Notes under the pieces: model-generated
The model's input: only the letters and a program-made list of their open reading frames with translations
The model's database searches: none
Told to the model about the DNA's origin: nothing
Made by a program: the position numbers and the translations under genes
Shown: positions 42,319 through 51,292 of the stretch, in pieces
Numbering within the stretch: position 1 is the stretch's first letter
How the letters are laid out: each line of letters begins with the position of its first letter
NCBI GenBank assembly: GCA_042408535.1
Contig: JBHORA010000204.1
Location: 1-64,000 of the forward strand
Length of the DNA stretch: 64,000 nt
Reading direction: 5' to 3'
From: BPIH01 sp042408535
GTDB lineage: Bacteria; Chloroflexota; Limnocylindria; Limnocylindrales; CSP1-4

Positions 42319-44843
42319 CCGTCGAGGTCGTCCTCGTCGTCGGCGGCCATCCGTCGCGGCCCCGGCTCGTCGCGACGGAGGACCTGCCGGGCATTCGAAC
42401 CGTCGAAGGGACCGACGTACCCCCGGGCCTCGAGCTGGTCGATGATCCGGGCCGCCCGGGCGTAGCCGATCCGAAGGCGCCGCTGGAGGAGCGACGCCGA
42501 GGCTCGATCGTACTCCCGGATGACGGCGATGGCATCGGGGAGGAGGCGGTCGGCCTCGCCGTCGACGGGCTCCTCGGTCTCCTCCCCCTCGTCCCCCCCG
42601 GCGACGATCGCAAGATCGTAGCGGTGCGGCCAGGATCGCCAGTACTCGGTGATGTTCCTGATCTCCCGATCCGAGACGAAGACGCCCTGGAGGCGGATCG
42701 GGCGGGGCATGTCGGCCGGCTGGAAGAGCATGTCGCCGCGGCCGATGAGGTCCTCGGCCCCCGGTGCGTCGAGGATCGTCCGGGAGTCGATTTGGGAGGC
42801 CATGGCGAAGGCGATCCGGGACGGGAAGTTCGCCTTGATGAGACCGGTCACGACGTTCACCGAGGGGCGCTGGGTGGCGAGGACGAGATGGATCCCCGTC
42901 GCCCGTGCTTTCTGGGCGAGGCGGACGATGGGGTCCTCGATGTTCTTGCCCTCGCGCATCATGAGGTCGGCGAGCTCGTCGACGACGATGATGATGTAGG
43001 GCAGCCGGTCGGCTGGATCGACCCGGGACTCGTTGAAGGCGCTGATGTTCCGGGCCGCCGCGCCGGCGAAGCGGCGGTAGCGGTGCTCCATCTCGCCAAC
43101 CGCCCAGCGGAGGGCCGCTTTCGCCTTTTCGGGTTCGGTGATGACCGGGACGAGCAGATGGGGCAGCTCGTTGTAAGCGGCGAGCTCGACCCGCTTGAGG
43201 TCGACGAGGATGAAGCGGACCTCGTCCGGGGTCGCGTGCATGAGGAGGCTGCTGATGAGGGCGTTCACCATGACGCTCTTCCCCGAGCCCGTCGCCCCGG
43301 CGATGAGGAGGTGGGGCATCTTCACCAGGTCGGCCGCCCGGGCGTGGCCAGCGACGTCGCGGCCGAGGGCGAAGGTGAGCTTCGGGGCGTGGGCGATGTC
43401 GACCTCCTCGAGGACCCGGCGGAGGGAGACGATATTGAAGTCGCTGTTCGGGATCTCGATCCCGACAACGCTCTTGCCCGGGATCGGAGCCTCGATCCGG
43501 ATCGTTCGGGCCGCGAGGGCCATGGCCAGGTCGTCGGCGAGGGACTCGATCCGGCTCACCTTCACCGAGGGGTCGGGCTCGACCTCGTACTGGGTGACGA
43601 CGGGCCCGGCGTTCCAACGCACGACCCGAGCAGCGATGTTGAAGCTGGCGAGCTTGCGCTCGATGGTCGCCGCGTTCTGGTGGTGGTCCATCGCCGGACC
43701 GCCGGCCCGGCTGGCGACGTCGTCGAGGAGGGTCAGCTCCGGCAGCCGATACGGATCCGGGACGGTCTCGGCCGGAGTCTCCGCCCCGACCGGAGTCTCC
43801 GCCCCCACCTCGCCTGCCGCCGACAGCTCGGCGGCGGGCTTCCCGGTCGCTCCCGCCCCAGCCAGGCTCGCCGGACCGCTCTCGCTCGCTCGCCCTTCGA
43901 CGACCGCGGGCCCTCGGGGACCGATGAGCGTCCCCGAGGTGGCGATGAGCCCGGGGCCGGGGAGCGGCTCGCTCGTCGGGTTCGGAGAGTGCCCGGCTGC
44001 GGTCGAGTCGACGGCCTCGGGACGGCTGCCGCTGCCCCAGAGCCCCGTCTGGCCGGCGACGGCCGGTCGCCCGAGGAGCGCCCGAGCCCGACCGCCGACT
44101 TGTTCCCGAATCGATGCCAGCCCGCTCCGTGCGGGTTCCGTGCCCCCCTGGGACCGGACCGGACCCCGCCGCTCGGCTTCGGGTCGGCCACCCGAGGCGG
44201 CCGGAGCCTCCGCTCCCCCACTCGCCAGGGCCGCTCCGACGGAGCGGGCGACGCGGCCGACGGGCGCCAGGAGGGAGCGAAGGCTCGTGTCGAGCATGAC
44301 GAGGAGCCCGGCAACGAGGGCAGCGGCGAGGACGACCAAGGCGCCGGCTCGGCCGAAGAGGGTCGTCGTGACGCCGACGAGGCCCGTCCCGATCCGCCCG
44401 CCGGTGAGGACTTCGCCGTCCCGGAAGGGGTTCGGCGGGCCGACGAGCTCGAGGAGTCCGAGGCCAGCGGCGAAGGCGATGCCGGCACCGAGCAGGGTCA
44501 GTCGCCAGCCGCCGTCCGTCCCTCGGGCTCGCTCGACGTAGACCCCAGCGGCGAGGAGGGCGAACGGAAGGGCCCAGCGTCCCGTCCCGAACCAGGGGGC
44601 GAACACATTCCGCCACCAGGTCGTCAGGGTCCCCTCCCCAGGGAGGGCGAGGGCGATGAGGGTGACTGCTCCGAAGGAGAGGAGGGTCACCCCAACGAGA
44701 GAGCGGACGACCTCGGGGCTGAGGGACCAGCCCGCTCCAAGCGACGGGAAGCGGTGGGCGCCGCGCCGGCGGCGGCTCGTCGAGCGGCGGCTCGATGGGC
44801 GGCTCGACGGGTGGCTCGGAGCGGAGCGGCGACGAGTGGCCAT
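42315..44843 (-). CDS. ftsK: DNA translocase FtsK/SpoIIIE
   Basis: Septal DNA pump for chromosome dimer resolution and segregation (842 aa). Arg/Ser-rich N-terminus, four to five membrane helices (~45-185), a Pro/Gly/Ala-rich linker (~200-360), the FtsK beta and alpha domains (Walker A GATGSGKSVMVN at ~516-523; IIIVVDELADLMM; ATQRPSVNVVTG), and a C-terminal gamma winged helix that reads KOPS-type sites (LLQRRLRIGYARAARIIDQL). rnj lies upstream across 15 nt, rodZ-like downstream by overlap. Confidence 0.96.
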   Translation of the reverse strand: MATRRRSAPSHPSSRPSSRRSTSRRRRGAHRFPSLGAGWSLSPEVVRSLVGVTLLSFGAVTLIALALPGEGTLTTWWRNVFAPWFGTGRWALPFALLAAGVYVERARGTDGGWRLTLLGAGIAFAAGLGLLELVGPPNPFRDGEVLTGGRIGTGLVGVTTTLFGRAGALVVLAAALVAGLLVMLDTSLRSLLAPVGRVARSVGAALASGGAEAPAASGGRPEAERRGPVRSQGGTEPARSGLASIREQVGGRARALLGRPAVAGQTGLWGSGSRPEAVDSTAAGHSPNPTSEPLPGPGLIATSGTLIGPRGPAVVEGRASESGPASLAGAGATGKPAAELSAAGEVGAETPVGAETPAETVPDPYRLPELTLLDDVASRAGGPAMDHHQNAATIERKLASFNIAARVVRWNAGPVVTQYEVEPDPSVKVSRIESLADDLAMALAARTIRIEAPIPGKSVVGIEIPNSDFNIVSLRRVLEEVDIAHAPKLTFALGRDVAGHARAADLVKMPHLLIAGATGSGKSVMVNALISSLLMHATPDEVRFILVDLKRVELAAYNELPHLLVPVITEPEKAKAALRWAVGEMEHRYRRFAGAAARNISAFNESRVDPADRLPYIIIVVDELADLMMREGKNIEDPIVRLAQKARATGIHLVLATQRPSVNVVTGLIKANFPSRIAFAMASQIDSRTILDAPGAEDLIGRGDMLFQPADMPRPIRLQGVFVSDREIRNITEYWRSWPHRYDLAIVAGGDEGEETEEPVDGEADRLLPDAIAVIREYDRASASLLQRRLRIGYARAARIIDQLEARGYVGPFDGSNARQVLRRDEPGPRRMAADDEDDLDG

Positions 44844-44858
44844 CGTCGACCGAACCGC

Positions 44859-46526
44859 CTAGACCTCGACGACGACAGGGAGGACCATCGGTCGTCGCTT
44901 CGTCTGTTCGTAGAGGAAACGCGAGACGCTCTCCTTGATCTGCGACTTCAGGAGGGCGATCTCGCTGATGTGGTCGCCGGGGTTCTCGATGGCCGCCACG
45001 ACCCGCTCCCCGGCTTCGGTGATGAGCGGATCGCGCTCGTTCAAGGGGACGAAGCCGCGGGTGACGATCTCGGGCCGGCCAACGAGGTTGCCGGTCTGCT
45101 TGTCGACGGTGACGACGACGATGAACATGCCGTCCGCGGCGAGGGCTCGCCGGTCACGGAGGACGACCTCGCCGACGTCGCCGACGGAGAGGCCGTCGAC
45201 GAAGACGTAGCCCGCCGGCACCGGCGTCCCCCGGCGAGCCCGGCCATCGGGGAAGATCTCGATCGGCTGGCCGTTCTCGATGATGAAGACGTTTTCGGGC
45301 CGCACGCCCATCTCGACCGCCAGGCGGCCGTGCTGGACCATCATCCGGAACTCGCCGTGGATCGGGATGAAGTAGCGGGGCCGGGTCAGGCCGAGCATGA
45401 GCTTCAGCTCCTCCTGGCTGGCATGGCCAGAGACGTGCGCCCGCTTGATCGTGTGGTAGTAGACGTTCGCCCCGGCCTTGAAGAGGTTGTCGATCGTGCG
45501 GGCGACGTACTCCTCGTTACCGGGGATCGGACTCGCCGAGACGATGACCGTGTCCCCGGGCTCGATCTCGACGAAGCGGTGGTCCCGGTTCGCCATCCGG
45601 GCGAGGCCGGACATCGGCTCGCCCTGGGCGCCGGTCGTGGCGATGACGAGCTGCCCAGGCGGGGTCTGGCTGATCTGATCCTTGGCGACGACGCCCGAGG
45701 AGGGGTAGCGGAGGTAGCCGAGGTCGACGGCGATCCGGACGTTCTGCTCCATCGAGCGACCGACGACGGCGACCTTCCGGCCGAAGGTCTCGGCGGCATC
45801 GAAGACCTGCTGAATCCGGGCGATGTTGCTGGCGAAGGTGGCGACGATGACCCGCCCCTCGAGGGGCTCGATGATCTCCCGAAAGGCCTCGCCAACGGTT
45901 CGCTCGGACGGGGTGTAACCCGGGTTCTCGGCCCGGGTAGAGTCCGAAAGGAGGCAGACGACGCCCTCCTGGCCGAGGCGGGCGAGGGTCGCGAAATCCG
46001 ACGGCTTGCCGTCGACGGGCGTGTGGTCGAATTTGAAGTCACCGGTGTGGACGACGGTGCCGACGGGCGTTCGGAGAGCGATCCCCATGGCGTCGGGGAT
46101 CGAGTGGCCGATCCGGAACGGGAGGGCTCGAAACGGCCCGATCTCGAGCTCGTCGCCGGGTTCCAGAGCGACGAGGGGATGGTCCGTCAAGCGGTGCTCC
46201 TTGAACTTCGCGCCGAGGAGCCCGCGGGCGAGGGTCGAAGCGTAGACGGGGACGCCGGGGAAGTTCGGGAGGACGTAGGGCAGGCCGCCGACGTGATCTT
46301 CGTGGGCATGGGTGATGAGGAAGGCCCGGACCCGGTCGCGCCGCTCGCGGAGGTAGCTGACGTCGGGGACGACGAGGTCGATGCCGAACATCTCCTCGTC
46401 GGGGAACATGAGGCCGCAGTCGATGACGACGATGTCATCCCCGTACTCGAAGACGTACATGTTCTTCCCGATCTCCCCGACTCCGCCGAGGGGGATGATC
46501 CGGAGTGGTCGGTTCGGGTCAGCCAT
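44859..46526 (-). CDS. rnj: Ribonuclease J
   Basis: Metallo-beta-lactamase/beta-CASP ribonuclease (555 aa) with 5'-3' exo- and endonuclease activity. LGGVGEIGKNMYVFEYG, the zinc motif THAHEDHVGGLPYVL, VHTGDFKFDHTPVDG, SDSTRAENPG, VIVATFASNI, SGHASQEELKLML and HGEFRMM mark the family, with the C-terminal dimer domain at the end. Together with RNase Y, RppH-like and PNPase in this window it suggests Bacillus-type mRNA decay. ATG at 46526, 12 nt after the udg stop. Confidence 0.97.
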   Translation of the reverse strand: MADPNRPLRIIPLGGVGEIGKNMYVFEYGDDIVVIDCGLMFPDEEMFGIDLVVPDVSYLRERRDRVRAFLITHAHEDHVGGLPYVLPNFPGVPVYASTLARGLLGAKFKEHRLTDHPLVALEPGDELEIGPFRALPFRIGHSIPDAMGIALRTPVGTVVHTGDFKFDHTPVDGKPSDFATLARLGQEGVVCLLSDSTRAENPGYTPSERTVGEAFREIIEPLEGRVIVATFASNIARIQQVFDAAETFGRKVAVVGRSMEQNVRIAVDLGYLRYPSSGVVAKDQISQTPPGQLVIATTGAQGEPMSGLARMANRDHRFVEIEPGDTVIVSASPIPGNEEYVARTIDNLFKAGANVYYHTIKRAHVSGHASQEELKLMLGLTRPRYFIPIHGEFRMMVQHGRLAVEMGVRPENVFIIENGQPIEIFPDGRARRGTPVPAGYVFVDGLSVGDVGEVVLRDRRALAADGMFIVVVTVDKQTGNLVGRPEIVTRGFVPLNERDPLITEAGERVVAAIENPGDHISEIALLKSQIKESVSRFLYEQTKRRPMVLPVVVEV

Positions 46527-46538
46527 GGCGGAACGACC

Positions 46539-47339
46539 TCACGGGGCCGAGAAGAGGCTGAGCTGATCTCGGTCCGGCTCGCTCGGCGCTCGATCGTTGG
46601 CGATGCCGGCCCCCGCCGTCGTCGCCGTCTCCTCGGTCGCCGCCTTCGGACTCGGTCGAGCCGCTGCCTTCGCCGCCGCCGGGGCCGACGCGGGTGCCGC
46701 CGCCGGGGCCGATGCGGGTGCCTCCGCCGCCTCCGCTGCTCGGAGGCGACGCCGCCTCGCCTCGACGAGGGCGGTCGGGACCCGGAGCATGTCGGCCTCG
46801 AGGATCGGGCGAAGGGAGGCCTGGTGGAGGGCGGCGGCGGGATGGTACATGGCGAAGACGAGGGCGTCCCGGACCCCCGTCTCCGGCGGCGCGGGACGGA
46901 CCGTCCCGTGGGCGGACCCGATCTTCGCCCCGGGCATGAAGCGGGCCATCGAGTGGCGGCCCAAGGTGACGACGAGGGCCGGGTCGAGGATCTCGACCTG
47001 GCGGCGGAGGAAGGGTGCGCAGGCCGCGATCTCGTCCGGCTCCGGATCGCGGTTGCCCGGTGGCCGGCACTTGACGATATTCGTGATGAACACCTCCTCC
47101 CGACGCCAGCCGACCCTCGCCAGGAGCTCATCGAGGAGGGCCCCGGCCGGACCGACGAAGGGTCGACCCTGGCGGTCTTCGTTCAGACCGGGTCCCTCGC
47201 CGACGAAGAGGACCTCCGTCGACGGGTGTCCCTCCCCCGGGACGGCCTGCGTACGCTGTTCGTGGAGCCGGCAGCGGCGGCAGGCCCGGACCTCGGCTGC
47301 CACCTCCTCGAGCGCCGCGCGGCGCTCGGCTTCCGTCAC
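46539..47339 (-). CDS. udg: Family 4 uracil-DNA glycosylase
   Basis: Fe-S uracil-DNA glycosylase (266 aa). Cluster cysteines in CRRCRL, KCRPPGNRDP and ACAPFLRR; active-site motifs GEGPGLNEDRQGRPFVGPAG and MYHPAAALHQ. GTG start overlapping the asd stop (GTGA). The last ~60 residues are an Ala/Pro/Ser tail carrying a 24-bp DNA repeat and ending in QLSLF, a possible sliding-clamp-binding motif; the enzyme core ends near residue 205. Confidence 0.93.
   Translation of the reverse strand: MTEAERRAALEEVAAEVRACRRCRLHEQRTQAVPGEGHPSTEVLFVGEGPGLNEDRQGRPFVGPAGALLDELLARVGWRREEVFITNIVKCRPPGNRDPEPDEIAACAPFLRRQVEILDPALVVTLGRHSMARFMPGAKIGSAHGTVRPAPPETGVRDALVFAMYHPAAALHQASLRPILEADMLRVPTALVEARRRRLRAAEAAEAPASAPAAAPASAPAAAKAAARPSPKAATEETATTAGAGIANDRAPSEPDRDQLSLFSAP
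46672..46719. repeat. 24-bp direct repeat, two copies, in the udg tail
   Basis: Units at 46672 and 46696 differ at one base; both encode an Ala/Pro/Ser octapeptide in the C-terminal linker. Confidence 0.8.
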
Positions 47340-48415
47340 GTCGGGCTCCCGCTCACCGCTTCCGTCTCGACGGCTCGGGCGCTCGCCCGGCGGACCCAGC
47401 CCCGTTCGACGAGGATCTCGGCAAGCTCGACGGCGTTCGTCGCGGCTCCCTTCCGAAGGTTGTCGGCGACGACCCAGAAGGCGAGGCCGCGCCCGTCGGG
47501 GACGGACGGGTCGCGGCGGATCCGGCCGACGAAGATCTCGTCCCGTCCGGCGGCCAGGGTCGCGATCGGATAGCGGTGGGCGGTCGGATCGTCGACGACG
47601 ACGACCCCCGGGACGGCCGCGAAGCGTTCCCGTGCCTCCTCGGGGCTCAAGGGCTCGCGGGTCTCGACGTGGACGGCCTCCGAATGGCCGACGAAGACGG
47701 GGACCCGGACCGCCGTGCACGAGACCCGGAGGTCGGGGAGGTGGAGGATCTTCCGGCTCTCCTCGATGACCTTCCGCTCCTCCTTCGTGTAGCCGTCGTC
47801 GAGGAAGACGTCGATCTCGGGGAGGGCGTTGAAGGCGATCGGGTGTGGGTAGACGCGCGGTTCCTTCGGGGCGCCGGTGACGTGGGCCCGGATCTGCGCT
47901 TCGAGCTCGGCGATGGCGTCAGCCCCGGTTCCCGAGACGGACTGGTAGGTGTCGACGACGACCCGCTCCAGCCCGACGCTGTCGCGGAGGGCCATGAGGA
48001 CGGGCACGAGCTGCATCGTCGAGCAGTTCGGATTGGCGACGATCCCCTCGTGCCAGGCGAGGTCATCGGGGTTGACCTGGGAGACGACGAGCGGGACCTG
48101 GGGGTCCATCCGCCAGGCGGCGGAGTTGTCGATGACCGTCGTCCCGGCGGCCGCAGCGAGGGGTGCCAGGTCCCTCGAGACGTCGCTGCCGGCCGAGAAG
48201 AGGGCGATGTCGACACCCCCGAACGCTTCCGGTGTCGCCTCGCCGACCTCGAAGGTGCGGCCGTCGACGGAGACGATCGTCCCCGCCGATCGTCCCGAGG
48301 CGAGGAGGCGCAGCTCCGCCATCGGGAACTCGCGCTCCATGAGGACGCGGATCATCGTCTTGCCGACGACGCCGGTGGCGCCGATGACGGCGACGGTCAG
48401 CGGTTCGGGGTTCAC
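47336..48415 (-). CDS. asd: Aspartate-semialdehyde dehydrogenase
   Basis: NADP enzyme that makes aspartate semialdehyde for Lys/DAP, Thr and Met (359 aa). VAVIGATGVVGKTMIRVL (nucleotide site), SAAWRMDPQVPLVV, catalytic Cys in NPNCSTMQL, and GHSEAVHVE with the catalytic His are clear. GTG start at 48415, first gene of the asd-udg-rnj-ftsK-rodZ-pncC-murC run, ~45 nt from a TGGTATACT extended -10. No dapA or lysC nearby. Confidence 0.95.
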   Translation of the reverse strand: MNPEPLTVAVIGATGVVGKTMIRVLMEREFPMAELRLLASGRSAGTIVSVDGRTFEVGEATPEAFGGVDIALFSAGSDVSRDLAPLAAAAGTTVIDNSAAWRMDPQVPLVVSQVNPDDLAWHEGIVANPNCSTMQLVPVLMALRDSVGLERVVVDTYQSVSGTGADAIAELEAQIRAHVTGAPKEPRVYPHPIAFNALPEIDVFLDDGYTKEERKVIEESRKILHLPDLRVSCTAVRVPVFVGHSEAVHVETREPLSPEEARERFAAVPGVVVVDDPTAHRYPIATLAAGRDEIFVGRIRRDPSVPDGRGLAFWVVADNLRKGAATNAVELAEILVERGWVRRASARAVETEAVSGSPT

Positions 48416-48464
48416 CGTGGGCTCGACTCCAACGACAGGCTGTGACGGGCGGGCACCGGGCCCG

Positions 48465-48470
48465 AGTATA
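48465..48470 (-). promoter_or_regulatory. Extended -10 (TGGTATACT) of the asd operon
   Basis: On the minus strand TATACT is preceded by TG and one base, the extended -10 form. It is ~50 nt upstream of the asd GTG. Confidence 0.6.
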
Positions 48471-48504
48471 CCAGCGGCCCCTCGCCCCTCCGACAGCCCT
48501 GTCC

Positions 48505-48542
48505 CCCGGCGGCCCTTCAGCGGGCCGACCGGGCGAGGTGGC
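48505..48542. repeat. 38-bp direct repeat, copy 1 (duplicated 3' end of pnp)
   Basis: Matches 48576-48613 with one mismatch, offset 71 bp. It contains the hairpin arms CGGCCC and GGGCCG and, on the minus strand, repeats the last pnp codons (HLARSAR and stop). Confidence 0.9.
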
Positions 48543-48575
48543 CCGCCGCAGCTGCCTCGTCCGGTGCCGCTGCGG

Positions 48576-48613
48576 CCCGGCGGTCCTTCAGCGGGCCGAC
48601 CGGGCGAGGTGGC
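48576..48613. repeat. 38-bp direct repeat, copy 2 (covers the pnp stop codon)
   Basis: This copy includes the real pnp stop (48588-48590). The pair gives two tandem GC hairpins after pnp that may act as terminator. Confidence 0.9.
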
Positions 48614-51173
48614 GCTGCATCGCCGCCTTCCGGGAGAGATTGATCCGGCCCTGGCGGTCGATTTCGGTCACGACGACCATGATCTCGTCGCCGACCGAGA
48701 CGACGTCTTCGACGGACGGAACGTGGTAGTCGGCAAGCTCGCTGATCCGGACGAGACCCTCCTTGCCGGGCAGGATCTCGACGAAGGCGCCAAAGCTCAT
48801 GATTCGGGTCACCTTGCCGAGGTAGAGCCCGCCGACCTCGACCTCGCGGGTCAACGATTCGATCCACTGGATCGCCTTCCGGCTGTTCTCGGCGTTCACG
48901 GCCGCGATCTCGACGGTCCCGTCGTCCTGGATGTTGATCTCGGTCCCGGTCTCCTCCTGGATCTTGCGGATCGTCGCCCCGCCCTTGCCGATGATGTCGC
49001 GGATCTTCTCCGGGTTGATCTGAATCGTGATGATCCGCGGCGCATAGCGGCTCATCTCGGTCCGCGGGGCCGGCATGACGGCGACCATCTTGTCGAGGAT
49101 GAACTGGCGGGCGGCGTGCGCCCTGGCGAGCCCCTCGCGGATGATGGCCTCACCGATGCCGCGGACCTTGATGTCCATCTGGACGGCGGTGATCCCGTCC
49201 CGGGTCCCGGCGACCTTGAAGTCCATGTCCCCGAAGGCATCCTCCTTGCCGAGGATGTCGGTGAGGACGACGAAGCGGCCGGTCGCCGGGTCGGTCATGA
49301 GGCCCATCGCCGCCCCGGCGACGGGGGCCTTGATCGGGACCCCGGCATCCATGAGGGCGAGGCTCGAGCCACAGGTCGAGGCCATCGAGGTCGAGCCGTT
49401 CGAGGTCACGATCTCGGAGACGAGCCGGATGACGTACGGGAACTCGTCCTGGGAGGGCAGGACGGGGACGAGGGCCCGCTCGGCGAGGTTGCCGTGGCCG
49501 ATATCGCGGCGGCTCGGGCCGCGGAGCGGCTTGTTCTCGCCGGTGCTGTAGGGCGGGAAATTGTAGTGGTGGAGGTAGCGCTTCTCGGTCTCGGGGCTGA
49601 TCGTGTCGATCCGCTGGACGTCGGACGAGGGACCGAGGGTGGCGATCGTCAGGGCCTGGGTCTGGCCCCGGGTGAAGAGGGCCGAGCCGTGGGCCCGCGG
49701 GAGGAGACCGACCTCGATCGAGATCGGCCGGATCTCGTCGGGCGCTCGACCGTCCATCCGGATCCCTTCGTTGAGGGTGAGCTCGCGGACGACCTGCTTC
49801 TGAACGGTCGCGAAGAGGTTCTTTCCGACCCGGGCCTCGCGGCGAGCCGCGTCGAGGAGCGCCGCCGGGTCGCCGCCCGTCCGGTGGGCGCGGATGGCGG
49901 CCGCGATCCCGTCGCGGAGGCGAGCGATCCGGGGCGGCAGGTCGGCCGCGAGCCGAAGGAGGATCTGGGCCGTCACCTCGGCATCGGGGAGGGCGCGGTG
50001 GCCGCCGACGGGCAGGCCGAAGAAGGCGGCGAGATCGCCGAGCTTGAAGGTCTCGGGTGCTCCGGGGAAGGCCTCCCGGGCGATGACGAGGGTGTCGAGA
50101 TAGCGGCCGTACTCGAAGCGGTAGCCGTTGCCGAGGGCGGCTTCGAGGAAGGCGATGTCAAAGCCGACGTTGTGGCCGACGATGAGAGCGTCGCCGGCGA
50201 AGGCGAGGAAGCGCTCGGCAGCCTCGCGCGGGCTCGGCGCTCCGCGGATGTCGGCATCGGTGAGGCCATGGAGCTGGACGCCGACGATGGGCCGACCGGG
50301 GTCGACGAGGGTCGAGAACCGGTCGACGATCTCGCCGTTCCGGATCCGGACGGCGCCGATCTCGACGAGGTCGTGGAGGGCGACGTCGGTCCCGGTCGTC
50401 TCGACATCGACGACGACGAACTCGCGACCGGCGGCCACGGCGTCGACGAAGGTGAGGATCGAGCCGGGGCCGGGTTCGAGGTACGGGATCCGCTTCGGCT
50501 TGCCGACCGCCCGGACGAGCTCCTCCTGAACGTCGATGAGGGGCTGGAGGGCCCGGTGACCGAAGAGGATCGCCTCGGCCATGACGTCCTCGGAGACGAT
50601 CTTCGCCCCGGCTTCGACCATCATGATCGCGTCGCGCGTCCCCGACACGACGAGGTCGATCTCCGACTGCTCGAGCTGGCTGATCGTCGGGTTGACGACA
50701 AACTCGCCGCCGATCCGACCGACCCGAACGGCGCCGACGGGGCCGAGGAAGGGGATCTCGCTGATCGAGAGGGCGGCGGAGGCAGCGACGGTGCCGAGGA
50801 TGTCGGGGTCGTTCTCCTGGTCCGTCGAGAGGACCGTGATGACGACCTGGACGTCGTCGCGGTAGCCCTCCGGGAAGAGGGGCCGAATCGGACGGTCGGT
50901 CAGCCGGGCGGCGAGGATCGCCCCCTCCGACGGTCGCGACTCGCGCTTGATGAAGCCGCCGGGGATCTTGCCGGCAGCGTACATCCGCTCTTCGAAGTCG
51001 ACGGTGAGCGGGAAGAAGTCGAGCCCCGGCCGAGGATCGGAGCGGTTCGCCGTCCCGAGGACGACGGTGTCGCCGTAGCGGACGGTCACCGAGCCGCCGG
51101 CGAGGAGGGCCATCTTGCCGGTCTCGATGGTGAGGGTCCGGCCGCCGATGGACGTTTCGAATGTCTGTGACAC
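48588..51173 (-). CDS. pnp: Polynucleotide phosphorylase with an inserted DEDDh exonuclease domain
   Basis: An 861-aa PNPase (usual ~700-750). RNase PH-like domain 1 ~10-205; a helix to ~228; then at ~250-412 a complete DnaQ-type DEDDh 3'-5' exonuclease: FVVVDVETTGTD (D256, E258), IVGHNVGFDIAFLEAAL (D339), GGHRALPDAEV (H392, D397). Helical linker ~415-470 follows, then RNase PH domain 2 with GPSRRDIGHGN, NGSTSMASTCGSSLALMDAG and DILGKEDAFGDMDFKVAG, all intact. KH ~711-770 (IRDIIGKGGATIRKIQEETG) and S1 ~780-850. Both nuclease sites look active. GTG start at 51173, GGAGGA ten bases upstream. rpsO precedes it. I know of no described PNPase with this insert. Confidence 0.95.
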   Translation of the reverse strand: MSQTFETSIGGRTLTIETGKMALLAGGSVTVRYGDTVVLGTANRSDPRPGLDFFPLTVDFEERMYAAGKIPGGFIKRESRPSEGAILAARLTDRPIRPLFPEGYRDDVQVVITVLSTDQENDPDILGTVAASAALSISEIPFLGPVGAVRVGRIGGEFVVNPTISQLEQSEIDLVVSGTRDAIMMVEAGAKIVSEDVMAEAILFGHRALQPLIDVQEELVRAVGKPKRIPYLEPGPGSILTFVDAVAAGREFVVVDVETTGTDVALHDLVEIGAVRIRNGEIVDRFSTLVDPGRPIVGVQLHGLTDADIRGAPSPREAAERFLAFAGDALIVGHNVGFDIAFLEAALGNGYRFEYGRYLDTLVIAREAFPGAPETFKLGDLAAFFGLPVGGHRALPDAEVTAQILLRLAADLPPRIARLRDGIAAAIRAHRTGGDPAALLDAARREARVGKNLFATVQKQVVRELTLNEGIRMDGRAPDEIRPISIEVGLLPRAHGSALFTRGQTQALTIATLGPSSDVQRIDTISPETEKRYLHHYNFPPYSTGENKPLRGPSRRDIGHGNLAERALVPVLPSQDEFPYVIRLVSEIVTSNGSTSMASTCGSSLALMDAGVPIKAPVAGAAMGLMTDPATGRFVVLTDILGKEDAFGDMDFKVAGTRDGITAVQMDIKVRGIGEAIIREGLARAHAARQFILDKMVAVMPAPRTEMSRYAPRIITIQINPEKIRDIIGKGGATIRKIQEETGTEINIQDDGTVEIAAVNAENSRKAIQWIESLTREVEVGGLYLGKVTRIMSFGAFVEILPGKEGLVRISELADYHVPSVEDVVSVGDEIMVVVTEIDRQGRINLSRKAAMQRHLARSAR

Positions 51174-51183
51174 GGGTGTCTTG

Positions 51184-51206
51184 TCCTCCGTCGTCGTGGA
51201 GGAGGA
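51184..51206 (-). promoter_or_regulatory. Hairpin that could hide the pnp Shine-Dalgarno
   Basis: The pnp ribosome site (GGAGGA on the minus strand, 51184-51189) can pair with TCCTCC at 51198-51206 across an 8- to 11-nt loop. PNPase autoregulates through its leader in enterobacteria; a similar control here is inference. Confidence 0.35.
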
Positions 51207-51254
51207 GACGATCTCGTGGCTCTGGGCCCGGCCGCGTCGGCGGTCGGTACGAGA

Positions 51255-51281
51255 GGACCCCGGGCGACCTGCCCGAGGTCC
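51255..51281 (-). promoter_or_regulatory. rpsO-pnp intergenic hairpin
   Basis: GGACC-C-CGGGC pairs with GCCCG-A-GGTCC: ten base pairs, one mismatch, 5-nt loop, 12 nt past the rpsO stop. It occupies the place of the terminator/processing stem of the enterobacterial rpsO-pnp operon. Confidence 0.5.
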
Positions 51282-51292
51282 CTGGAGCAGCG

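Noticed and set aside
42192..47573. Very long plus-strand open frame (about 1790 codons)
   Set aside because: It is antisense to ftsK, rnj, udg and asd, which all match known families; long antisense frames are expected at this GC content, and its composition (Asp/Glu/Gly/Arg) is not protein-like.
47949..51170. Plus-strand open frame of about 1070 codons opposite pnp
   Set aside because: Mirror of the pnp codons; no recognisable domain and extreme Asp/Gly/Glu content.
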